Assembly: GCA_015956445.1 (NCBI GenBank)
Contig: WIUZ02000016.1
Coordinates: forward strand, 558,001-622,000
Origin: Thelephora terrestris
Taxonomy: Eukaryota; Basidiomycota; Agaricomycetes; Thelephorales; Thelephoraceae
Length of the DNA stretch: 64,000 nt
Direction: 5' to 3'
Positions 53,833 through 64,000 of the stretch are shown here, one piece after another (position 1 is the stretch's first letter; every line of letters starts with the position of its first letter). The notes under the pieces were generated by a model. It had not been told where the DNA came from. It did not search any database and worked only from the letters and a program-made list of their open reading frames with translations. Made by a program: the position numbers and the translations under genes.

Positions 53833-56800
53833 TTACAAGCAAACAAACTTAGATTTGCGTTTCTGGACTTCCTCCATTCGGCTATCGAGCTGAGCGCGAA
53901 CACGTTCTTTTGCTCTTCTCTCCTCGTCCAATCGATTTTCGAGTGACTGTTTTTCCTCCACCACGGAACGTCGGACGATTGTAACCTCGCGTTTCGCCTC
54001 TTCTAGGTCATTTCGAAGGGAAGCCATCTGGGCATTGAGCGAATCCCGTTCGCGTGCCAGTTCGGTGGCATGCATGCGCGCTTTTCGGACTGGGAAGAAA
54101 AATCAAAACTAAGGTCTGGAGACGGTTGGAATCAAACGTACGATTCTTTTCCGAATCGGCAAGGGTGTTCTCCAATCGATTGACCTCATCCATATGTGTC
54201 TGGAGGTCAGACTCACAGTGCGTGAGTTGTTTGTTGAGGGTCTTGATCATCGCCGCCTGTTCTCCGATGGTCTTCGTCTGCTGGTCGAGTTGTTGGACGA
54301 CCTTAGGATCGACAGCTGGGATGGTAGAATCCTGGAGCGATGGAGCAAGAGATGTCGCAGGCGTAGCTGGTGAATCTAGGTTCAGCTCCCTCGAAGAAGT
54401 CATTGAATTAATAGTCGAGAGAGGGGAGGCCGTAGCGAAGGTATCCAATCTCGGGGCAGGCGGGGGTGGAATGGAGGGAGGGGGTGTAGGAGGAGGGGGT
54501 TTCGCGGGAGGAATCATGGTTTGTCGCGATCGAGGAGTATTGTTGGGCGGAGAGGGACTGCGAGTGACCTGAACCTGGAGATCACGAAGGAGTGCCTCCT
54601 GCTTGTTTTTCTCCAGTTGGATTGCGTCCTTCTCGTCCTTGACCTTCTGCAGCCACTCCTGGGTTTCCGCAAGCACGGAACGATGCTTCTCGAGTTCATC
54701 TACAAGGCTCTGGCGCTTGGCAGCCTCATTGAGCAGTGTAGACTGTTCGCGGCTCGCCTTCTCCAACTCCTCTCGTAACCGCGAGAGCTCTAGGGCAAGG
54801 TCATCCCGTTCTGCTTGGGTGTCCTTGAGTTCCGACTCCTTAGCAGCGAGATCCTGCAGATAGCGTTCGTGGAGGGCGGTTGCTTCGGAAGACGAAGAGC
54901 TAAGGACGGTCAGTTCCTTGGTGATAGAGCTGAGTTCCTGATTATGTCGAGCCTCCAGCTCAGCGATAGAAGCTTTCCATTTCTCCTGTTCCCGTGTCAG
55001 GTTGTCGCCGTGCTCGGTACGTAGCTTTTCGATAGCCTGTAGATGTTGAGCCTCGAGAGCCGCCAAAGCCGATTGCCTGTTCTCGGCTGCAGACTGCTGG
55101 TCGGAAAGGAGCTGGGCGATGGCTCCCTCATGTGACCTGTTCAAATCGGCGAGCTCCTGGGCGCTTCGATTATCCGCATCAGCGAGCGCCAGTTTGTGTC
55201 CAGCTGCAAGGCTCTCGAGTTCCCTGGAGTGGGTATCGATCAAAGCAGAACGCTCGTTCTCGAATCTTTCCTCAGACTGCGAGAGGGCCAGGTTGTACTT
55301 GGATTCCAACTCTGAAACGTGACTAGAATGGGCATCGATGAGGGACTGATGTTGCCGTTCAACTTCAGCTTCGAAGTCCTGCCGGTCCTGCGTATGGGAA
55401 GCGAGCAGGGTAGCCTTGAGCTCAGCGAGAGCGACGGTGTGATCCTCTTTAAGCCTATCGACCTCTTGCAGATGGGACTGGTGGAGTTTGGCCTGCTCGT
55501 CGAGAGCCTTCCTCTCAGCCTCCCGAAGTGCCGTTTGGTGAGAGCCCTTGAGCTTGTTGATAACTTGCTCGTGACCGCGCTCGACTTCTTGGAGGATGAG
55601 GACCTGCTGTTCGGCAGCGTCCTTCTGGCTGGCTTCGAGTCTTTCCGCAACCTGTCGTTCAAAAACGGCCAAGCCGGCCTTAGCGTCTTCCACCAGTTTC
55701 CCCAGTCGCGTCGATTCCGCCTGAGATTCCGCCTGTAGCTTGGACAATGCCGCAGCGTGATCAGATCGGGCCTTTTCCAAGGCAGAAGTGTGGAGTTCGA
55801 CAGTAGAAGACAGAACCTTCTCATGTTCGGCTTTGAGTCTCTCCAGGTCCTGCGTAAAGTTCGCTTCTTTCTGGGAAATGGCCTTGGAGTGAGCTTCCCG
55901 CAGCTCCCGGATAACCTTCTCCTGGGCGGACTGAGATTCCGAGAGTGAGCCATCCCTTGAGATTTCGGCAACTTGGAGCTGGCTGGCGTGTTCTTCCTTA
56001 AGCCGTTCCATGGCAATCGAGGCCTCGTTAACCTGCCTCTCGATAGCCTCGGAGTGGTCTTGGCGGAGCTTGGTGAGAACGTCGTAGTGTTCCTCCTCGG
56101 TCTTCGCGACCTTTTCAGAGAGTTCGGAATCCTTTGCCTTGAGGGACACAGCGTGATCGGCCGCAAGTACCTCCAAAGCAGTCGAATGCTCCGACTTGGC
56201 GGTCCGAACCGCTTTCTCGGCTTCTTCAAGACGTTTCTGAGCAGCAGCGTACTGGTTGTCCTTGAGCGAAATGACAGAGGCATGAGAGGCAAGGGCGGCG
56301 GCTAAACTCTCCTCATGAGCTTGCTTCTCCTTGGCCAAAAGCTCCTGAATCTCCTCATCGCGGCGTTTCAATTCCTCCTCGTGCTCGGCCTTGAGTTTTC
56401 CGAATGCCTCAGCGTGATCTTTGTGAGCCTTCTCCAGGTCTGCGGCGGCTGCAGCCAACTGTTGGAGGAGAATCTCCTCATGCTCGGCCTTGAGACGGTT
56501 GATGAGCTCGTCGACCTCAACTTCCTTCAGCTTCAGCGCCTCCGCGTGTTGAGCTCGAAGGGCCTCGACCTCGGCGGCGTGGGTCTCCTGCGCCTTGCGT
56601 ATGGATTCCGTTAATTCGGCCTCGCGGCATGCGACTTCCTCTAGTTTGGCTAGGGCTTCTGTGTGCTTGGAACCAATTGCCTCGATCTCGGCGGACATGT
56701 TGTGTATCTGACGTGCTCAACCGTGAAAAGGTGTGCTTTTAGAAGAAAGGGGTACACACCTGATCACGAGATAGCGTTTGCAGTTCGTCGTGTTGCTTCT

Positions 56801-59800
56801 TGACCTGATATAACTGACCGTTGAGATCATCCACAACCTCCTTATGGGATGACTCCTTTTGGGCCATCGACCTGTGTCAAGCACATCAATGATCGAATCT
56901 ACGCAATCAAAGTCAATGAGTCCTACCGCATCAACTCATTCAATCTTTCCAATAGATTGTCTTGTCCCAAGGAGGGCACTGAATCAACACCATCGGGCTC
57001 GCCAAAGTCTAAGCTGCTTCTGATCGCCCTGAATTGATTCATCGTCTTGGGGGACAGGTTTACCGAAGGAATCGGAGACGAAGAGACAGGCGTCGTCCTC
57101 CCGCCTCTGTTCTCGCATTCAGAATGGTCCCCAGTGGGCGTCACATCCTCGCTGTCTCCAGATTCGACATGAAGCAGAGGCGGGGTGATCGCGGAGCCAT
57201 TGACATTGATAGCGGCGGGGAGGTGATTTGCCTTGGTCTCCGAGGCCTTCAACGACTCTTCTAAGAGGGCGATCTCAGCCTCTCGCTCCTTTAAGACATC
57301 CTGTAGGCGCATAATCTCCTTCTCGAGGCTTGCAGCACTTTTGCCGCTGTTAACTGCAGAACCGTCCACACCATTCGCACCGTCCAATAAACTTGAAGGG
57401 GAGACAGAGATGGAGAGATTGGGGCGGGAAGAGAAAGAGCTCGAAGGGGAGTGCGATATGGGGCTATTGCTTCCGTGACTGCTGGAAAAGAAGGGTTTGT
57501 GCGATTTGGCCGAGGACAGCTCCTGCGAGAGCGATTGCGATTGCGAAAGCGACCTGGATGGAAGACCGGCGGAAATCAGTATCATTCGGTGAGGCATTGG
57601 AGATATTTGTTGACCTCGAATGGAGAGATTCCGCCGAGGCCGCGTGCCTGAAAAAAGGGCGGCGGGTGCCAGAGCCATCGCTCGTGTTCCTCACGGGTTT
57701 CCTCCTCACTGCCCCAGAAGTGTTTCCCAAGGTGTCCAGTGTCCCGCTTCTCTCCAGAGATTCTGAGGGAGCAAGGCCTTGCGAAAGTTTGACCTCCTCG
57801 AGTTGTGACGAGAGATCTTGAATTTCCCGCAAAGCATCACGGTACTTGGCGGTAACATTGGAGAGATCCGCTAGGGTTGCGGTGTGGGTTTGTTGGAGAG
57901 TAAGGAGTTGAGCGTCGGCATTACCCTCGGCAAGGGTTTGTGGCGTTTCGGATGGGGGTGCGGTGGAGACGGGGGTATCAGGACGTGATGAACCAACAGA
58001 CACAAGGCCAGAGCCGTTGATCGTAATGCCCTTGGGAAGTTGTAGACTCCGTCTAGCTTTCGCAACCTCCTCCACAATTTCTCCGAGGCGTGCTCGCTCC
58101 TCGGCCGCATCATTTTTCTTGGTCTCCAGCTCGATCATCTTTCTCTCCAAATCCTTCACCCGTTCCTCCCTTTCTTCCAGATCATCTCTCCAACTCTGAC
58201 CATCCTTTGCGAGGGAGGTAAGTCGATTCTGAAGGACTTCAACCTCCTCACGACGGCGGCCAGCCTCCTTCTCGAGATGCTCCACGGCCTGCTGGAGATC
58301 GAGAATAGACTCATCTGCGCGGAGGAGACGAGATTCGAGGTCGGCGATGTACTGCGCGGAGTGAGTTTCTGCTTCCTTGTACTGTGTAATTTCCCTCTTG
58401 AGGGAGCCCATTGACTCGGAAGAAGTCAGGCTGGACTCGTCGTATTGCTTCAGCCGCTCTTCCAGATCCCTGACATATGCCTGGAAGGTGAAGATAACAT
58501 TGTGAGGTAAATAAGGGACACGACAAAAGAAGACTTGCCTCCGTAGAAGCTTCCCTCTCTGCCAGTCTCGCTGCACGACTCCTCAGCTCTTCAACGTACA
58601 TCTCAGTTGCTGAGTGTCGCTCCTGGAGAGTAGAAAACTCCTCCTCTTTCTCGTCATACATCTCGTTGGTGTGCCTCAACGCGGCCCGATTCAAGCTCAA
58701 TTCCGCCTCCATGGCGCTGATCGTCTTCTCGTACTCCTCGATCACTGGTCCAACAATCTCTTCATATCGGTTCATTTGGCCACCAACATTTGAAGATCTT
58801 GAAGACTTTTCGGCCAACTCCCTTCGGAGGCGAGTGAGCTCTTCGGTGCGTTGTGTGAACTGCTCCCGGAGGTCCTCGTAGTTGTTCCTGAGTTCTGCCA
58901 TTTGAGCTAGCATCCTCCCGGAAGCGGGGGTGGTGTGAGACTCGGAGGAGGTGATTGTGGCGATCGAAGATGCGGGAGTATGGCCCAATTTGAAAGAACT
59001 GGGTGCGCCGGAATCGCTTTGGTTCGCTGGACCTCCTTCCTTGAGACCCTTGAGCTCCTTCCTCAGCCTGGTCACCATGTTCTGCAACCATTCGACGTCA
59101 TCCCACCCTTCTTCCCGCTCATTCACGACGGCCCGATTCTTGATGTTCCTCGCACGATTCGCGTACTTGAGGGTGTTGATCGTTTCGGCCGCGTTCCACT
59201 CCGTTGGACTAACACAGGCGATCATGAGGGTATGCGCATTGCCACCCAGCGAATCTTGCAGCAACCTGGTGAGTTTGGAGTCTCGGTACGGGACGTAAGA
59301 GGCAGTGTTTGACTTGACCCTGGAGGGGTCCCCCAGTGCAGAGATGACGTTCCCAAGAGCAAGAAGCCCACTATTTATGGAGATACCCTCCTTGATACGG
59401 TCACCTTGAGCGGCAGTACGTTTCAACTGCACATACAAAGTGAGACTGATGAAGAAGAAGCAAAAAAGAAGCGTGACGTACCCTCTCGGAACCGGCAAGG
59501 TCGACAAAGTGAAATTTGGACACTACAGTTACCCAATCGCCGTCGGCCGAAGCGATGGACTCGGCTGAATCGTGATCGGCGTGGTGGAAACCTAGAGAAC
59601 TCGGAGGCCTGAGACCGCTTGCTTGGAGACTGGATCTGTTCAGGGCAGCGCTGAAGCTTGGGGTGCCAGGTCTTCCGGGGGTGGGGGAAGAAACTCTATT
59701 TGAAGGCCCGGCGATCATAGATCCCGGACGCGCCAAACGGGATGGAGACCTTCCTGGTCCACCGGGTGGAAGTGGGGAAGATGACCGAGGAGGAAGGGGG

Positions 59801-60794
59801 TTTGTGCCCACGTACTTCTTCTGAATGAGAGTGAGGGAAAAGATGGCGTGAGACCGAGAAGATTGCGCATTCATGTCTGTTTCGTTTGTCCGGCGGATGG
59901 AAGTACCTTTACGGAGCAAGCTAGAAATGGAAGAGTAAGGATCAGAGAGATGTCAAGAGAGATCGGCGAAGCGGAAAATATTGGCAGTGAAGGAAAGGCG
60001 AGTTCAAGAAAGGATGGATGTGTGCAAAGGACACTCACGTCATGACTTCGGGGGTGTTTTTCACGTTGACTTCCCGGAGACCGTCCCAGATAATAGTACC
60101 ACGCTTGTCTTCACGAATTTGAACATCACGGCGACCATTAGCAGAGTGTTCGTCGGCAAGCAAGTCGAGAAGATCTTCGTTGTAGATTTCGATGAAGGAA
60201 CCCTTGATATTGAAATTCCAGGCACCAGCTCGTTCCTCCCGAAGTTCCCGTGCGCGGGCAAAGATTGTTGCTACAGCCCTCGGGATGATGCCCATACCGT
60301 TGTCAGGATCGGTAGGATTGGCGTCGAGGTCGATACCAGTCATTGTATGCGTTTTTCCGGAACTGGTCTGTCCATAGGCGAGGATGGTGCAGTTAAAGCC
60401 CTCCAGGAACCTTGAGATGAGAGGATTCGCTGTGGAAGTAAAGACGGCATGCTGGGTTGTATTAGGGCCGTGAACCTGATCAAAAGTGAACTGTTGTTTC
60501 TTGGAGGCGACGGTTTGGGGGGCGGACGGGGTTGAGTTTTGGGCGGAATTGGCGGACAGCGGGTCGACAGAGACGGAAGTTGCAGAAAGGGGATTAACGA
60601 TAGTCCGCTGGAAACGAGGGGGTATGGTGGCGATATCATGGTTGTTTGTAGGACGGATCCTCAAAGCTGGATTTGAAGGTATGAACGATGGAATGTGTGT
60701 GGTCGGGGAGACGGGAAGACTTACCGACTTGAACGCTCGTTGTTGTTCCTGTCGCGCCGTTGGACTGAGCCAACGACGAGGGCTGTGGAGCCAT
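53833..60794 (-). CDS. Kinesin-4-like motor with giant coiled-coil stalk
   Basis: Plus-end-directed microtubule motor, probably of the KIF4/KIF21 class. Nine exons (60725-60794, 60039-60666, 59482-59920, 58539-59426, 57615-58480, 56927-57553, 56760-56871, 54142-56707, 53833-54089) sum to 6,453 nt, exactly 2,151 codons. The motor has [11 protein letters not shown]-loop [13 protein letters not shown] near residue 127, [26 protein letters not shown] (switch I), [11 protein letters not shown] (switch II) and [13 protein letters not shown] (neck). A roughly 90-residue Ser/Pro insert follows [10 protein letters not shown] before switch II. The tail is almost all coiled coil, with a Pro-rich break ([18 protein letters not shown]). 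One intron (58481-58538) has a GC donor. No C-terminal WD40 domain is present. Confidence 0.92.
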
Positions 60795-61201
60795 ATACAG
60801 ATAAGTGAAGCGGGTATGTACGGATTATAAGGAAGGGGGGGCGGGAGAGGGAAGAGAGGGAGGAGGGTGAGGTGAGGGTGTTGGCCGAAACGATGGCAAG
60901 TCCCAAGTTCGGTAAGCTCAAAACTCGGCATCTTTTGTTGCGCTTTTTCTCATTCTTTTTTCTTGCCTCTCGTACGCTCTCGTCGGACACACGCGTGTTG
61001 AATCTCATTCGCTCTCATAGCCTGGTTTCCTGAGGTTAAATGCCTCCAGTGAGTGTCGCTGCCACCAACGTCGCGTTCGACCCATGGCGACGCCAATCAC
61101 ACGTTGTGATGCCCAACGTCAACGTTTTAGCGGCAGCAAAACATGTGGTAAAACATAGTAGGCTTCGATATTATCATACAGATCAGAAAGAAATCCGAAA
61201 T
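60795..61201. promoter_or_regulatory. Upstream region of kinesin gene
   Basis: About 400 bp that include the kinesin promoter (minus direction) and the 3' flank of the next minus-strand gene. No specific element is recognised. Confidence 0.4.
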
Positions 61202-61534
61202 TTAGATTTCCTCCTCCCCGACCTCCTCCTCCCCGACCTCCCTCACCTCTGCTACTTCCCTTTCTTCCCTCGTCTCCGTCGCCTCTTTCCCTTCTTCTGC
61301 CCGTTCTTTCGCTTCTCTCTTGGCCCGTTCACACTGTTCCTGCAGCGCTCTCAGTTGTCTTTCCAAACCCTCCAGCTCTTTTACCAGCTTCTTCAGCTCC
61401 TCTGCCTCTCGCTCTTGTTCCCTCAACCTCTCCGCGAGCTTGATGGCTTCGTGATAAACCTCTGCAAGCCGCCATAAATAGGGGGAGAGACAGTCAAGAT
61501 CGCGATCCTGATCGTCATCCACCGGCACAACCAT
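61202..61534 (-). CDS. Small acidic coiled-coil protein
   Basis: Not recognised as a named family. 110 codons from ATG at 61534 (MVVPVDDDQDRDLDCLSPYL), then a Glu/Lys/Arg-rich heptad region (KLAERLREQEREAEELKKLV) and an acidic repeat tail (REVGEEEVGEEEI). An upstream segment at 61590-61660 (MLETIRKAARFVFWLDE followed by a GTAAGT donor) looks like a first exon, but I could not join it in frame. The low-complexity composition makes homology hard to judge. Confidence 0.5.
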   Translation of the reverse strand: MVVPVDDDQDRDLDCLSPYLWRLAEVYHEAIKLAERLREQEREAEELKKLVKELEGLERQLRALQEQCERAKREAKERAEEGKEATETREEREVAEVREVGEEEVGEEEI

Positions 61535-62805
61535 CCCCAGCAGCTCAAATGACTACCAGGGCTGCAAGGATAGAGCAGGTTTTAAAAGGCACTTACGTTC
61601 GTCTAGCCAAAATACGAACCGTGCGGCCTTTCGGATCGTTTCAAGCATCCTAGTTGGCTTACCAGAATCGAGAATCGAGGGTATGAGTGGACGGACTGCC
61701 TATGACTGACTACCGATAACGGTAAGCTTCAAATGTTCGAGACTGACGGTGAGGGTAGAAGTAGTGGGGTAAGGGCGCTCTGGGTGGGGCTGGGTTCGCG
61801 GGGTACTGGGTGTTGCCTCCCTAAGTGCTGTGGCGCTCACATTTATAATCATCTGAGGACAGTATCATGGGCCACGAAGGTCCTAACGTGGTGTACCTAC
61901 CGAGGAGCCACTGGAATCACCTCAACCAAACTCTTGACCGACGGTTATGGATGATCGAGATAAGTGAGAGAAAGCTGTTGTCGATCGTACTGACGTAGAT
62001 AAGACAGGATACAATAAGACCCCATCTTGTCCTTTTGAAAGATAGCACGGCCAATATGAACGTCGCCTCGTGTACACCAACAGTAAACAAGTGCCCGACA
62101 ATAGATGCAACTTGCGATGACCCATTCAGAGTCAGGTCATCGGTCGATAAACGGACAATGAATGAACTCAACCTTACCTACTAAAGCTAAGGCACCCCGC
62201 TCAGCGCCATCTCGGTTCCGCGCGGCAAAAAGATACGAGCAAAAGTCGTCTACCGAGCTACTAACACGAAACGGAATGCTAGGGGTCTGTACATGCCACA
62301 GTAAAGTATAACGCACCAGGATGGATATGAATTCGTATACAAGACAACATGCGAACAAGCGATGGTCCATGTCCGTCCGTTCACTGTCCCTTGGCTGTCC
62401 GTATCCAAAGACTAGTCTGGTCATACAAAACGAGATAGCAAACGTTGAGAGAGGGTGCAAGACAAAAGATGGAAGATCGCAACGTGATCATAAGCAAAAA
62501 CCGATAGGCGATAGAAATGTAACAATTCTGGGAGAATTATCAAGGCGGCGGACCGAGAGGGAAACTCACGAGTGGAGTTCATGAAAGAGAAACTAATAAC
62601 AAAGCGCATATAAGAGAGGCGGGCCGGCGACCTTGGGAGAGCAAATGGTGATACAAATTTAGGAAAGAAAGATGGTAGCTGGCAGTTAGAGCACGAAAAC
62701 TGTGGTCACAGTACAGAAAGATTCTGCCTCCGAAGAATCCAGGATCAACGAGGAGAGAAGGTTGTGGGAGTTGTGGACGTACCGTCGTCGGAGGTTGGAT
62801 TAACA
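61535..62805. other. Intergenic gap left of YTH gene
   Basis: About 1.27 kb. It probably includes the 3' untranslated region of the YTH gene at the right and a possible 5' exon of the small coiled-coil gene at the left. No RNA gene or repeat was identified. Confidence 0.4.
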
Positions 62806-64000
62806 TCAAAACTGTCCGCTCATGTTCATAAATCCACTGCCCTGACCATGCATACCCGCCGGTCCAGGGCTCGAGTTTCTCATCACACTCTGCATCGCGG
62901 CTGGATTGTTGAACTGGTTCGTCATACCCATCCCCATCTGCATCTGTAACATGGGGTTGAACATATTCATACCGAGGCTTCCAAGTCCCGGTGCACCCAT
63001 GTTCATGCCCATACCCATACCGCTCGCTCCCATTTGCTGGGTGGCGAAGGCGAGAGCACTTGGGTTGGACATCGCAAACGGATGCTGTTGGTGACCGTTC
63101 TGGTCAGTCGCCTGGCTGCCTGGTTGCACAGGACTCGATAGGCCTGTGGGCTGTGAAGAAGCATTTTGCACCTGATTCTTTTGCATGGCCTGGAGCTGGA
63201 AGCGAAAAACGTGAGAATGAACCCACGATTGGATGTAACGCCCGAACCTCGTAGAAAGCGAAATCTTGCAATAAGGACGTCCTAGCGGGGTGCGTATGAA
63301 AAATCCGTAACATTTCTTGACCAGCCTCCGGCAGCAGTTCTTGAGTATCTCGAGAGTTGGTGACAGGTTTGCGCTCCTGGGTGTTGCTTGCATCGCAAGC
63401 GTCACTTCACGTCAACGTCAACTAGGATTTACCACGACTTACTTGAGGCGAATGTGACGAAGGCCCGTGTTTGGGATGTCTCTCACAAAGACCCACCTGA
63501 CTTTGAAGACACCCTTCCATTTGTCGGATGCCCACACGGTGCTGCTTCGCGTGTAGTCGACCTGAGTGGAAAGAACCGTCATCAGGGATTCATGTGGTGT
63601 CGGAGCGAGTGGTACTCACCGGCGTTAACATCTCCGCCATCCCACAGAAGTGACCACTGCCAAGCGTCAGGTTTCCATATGATAATGATCGCAGCCGCAT
63701 TTACTGACCTGGCGTTGACACTAAAGAATAGGTAAATAGGTCCCCTCCCGTTTGTTTCCTTAAACGCCTTATCCAATCGCTTGTTGCCGGGATCAGTAGA
63801 GCTCCATATTTCGTACTTCAAGGATTTGTGGACGTCATCTTCCGTGTAGGACTTGATGACGAAGTACCTCGCCTGATGAACTCCAGTCAGTGTGATTTTT
63901 CTGGTAGGCCACAGACACTCACGCAAGGTGGTTTGATGTCGAAATCAACAGGATTGTAGCCCTTCGTAGCCAAAAGGGTCGGAATATCCACAGGAGAGGT
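62806..64000 (-). CDS. YTH-domain m6A reader, 5' end off window
   Basis: RNA-binding protein recognising N6-methyladenosine in mRNA, by family. Exons seen: 63923 to beyond 64000, 63709-63872, 63620-63656, 63443-63561, 63248-63386 and 62806-63195, all in frame. The YTH domain runs from ARYFVIKSYTEDDVHKSLKY through KGPIYLFF-like GRGPIYLFFSVNASGHFCGM, VWASDKWKGVFKVRWVFVRD to LLPEAGQEMLRIF. Three cage tryptophans are present (EIWSST, VWASDKW: both W). The C-terminal 120 residues are Met/Gly/Asn/Gln-rich (MGMGMNMGAPGLG), a likely condensate-forming tail. The spacing of the cage residues resembles YTHDF proteins. The N-terminal part lies off the right edge. Confidence 0.93.

Noticed and set aside
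54054-56614. Plus-strand open frames opposite the kinesin stalk
   Set aside because: Shadows of the coiled-coil codon bias; no splice signals or family resemblance.
57464-57553. Hydrophobic C-terminal tail on kinesin exon 5 ([20 protein letters not shown])
   Set aside because: This arises from reading past a good 61-nt intron (57554-57614) with a TACTGAT branch site; splicing continues the coiled-coil frame.
1-64000. tRNA, rRNA or other structured RNA genes
   Set aside because: No cloverleaf with matching T-loop and anticodon arm was recognised by eye; a covariance-model scan was not possible here.

Overview
The window looks like nuclear DNA of a mushroom-forming basidiomycete (Agaricomycetes). 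Genes are split by many 46-120 nt GT-AG introns, exons can be tiny, and the gene content is typical of that class: FunK1 kinases, a DUF6533-type membrane protein, a NACHT/NB-ARC-TPR receptor-like protein, Zn2Cys6 regulators, a PalI/Rim9 pH sensor and a kinesin-4. All exon joins were made by eye from splice signals and frame continuity.

Layout. 1-16 kb is an ordinary conserved block: a Zn2Cys6 factor (cut by the left edge), a Pro/Glu/Ala-rich protein, PalI, the PP4 phosphatase catalytic subunit, an aldo/keto reductase of pyridoxal reductase type, a concentrative nucleoside transporter, an unrecognised coiled-coil protein and an Sso1-type syntaxin. 16-50 kb is an accessory, repeat-rich island: a secreted GH27 alpha-galactosidase, three FunK1 kinase paralogues, a DUF6533 protein, a broken second alpha-galactosidase carrying nested DNA transposons, an NB-ARC/TPR protein, a Zn2Cys6 factor, and scattered fragments of a three-helix membrane-protein family. 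51.7-64 kb returns to ordinary genes: a short-chain dehydrogenase with microexons, a 2,150-residue kinesin-4-like motor, a small coiled-coil protein and a YTH-domain m6A reader (cut by the right edge).

The most unusual structure is at 28.6-35.1 kb. A non-autonomous element with arms of about 480 bp (28668-35122, 6-bp target duplication GTTTCG) sits in an exon of the alpha-galactosidase copy. Its right arm is itself interrupted by a 5.3-kb element (29463-34779, duplication TTTCCC) with related ends. The inner element carries an integrase-type transposase gene and, in the opposite direction from start codons only 68 bp apart, an intact three-exon BTB/POZ gene. The left end also holds a 22-bp tandem array.

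How the genes relate: the flanking blocks are housekeeping (signalling phosphatase, secretion SNARE, motor, RNA reader). The island combines self/non-self-type receptors (NB-ARC/TPR), expanded FunK1 kinases and mobile DNA, the sort of rapidly duplicating compartment expected to differ between strains. That last statement is inference.
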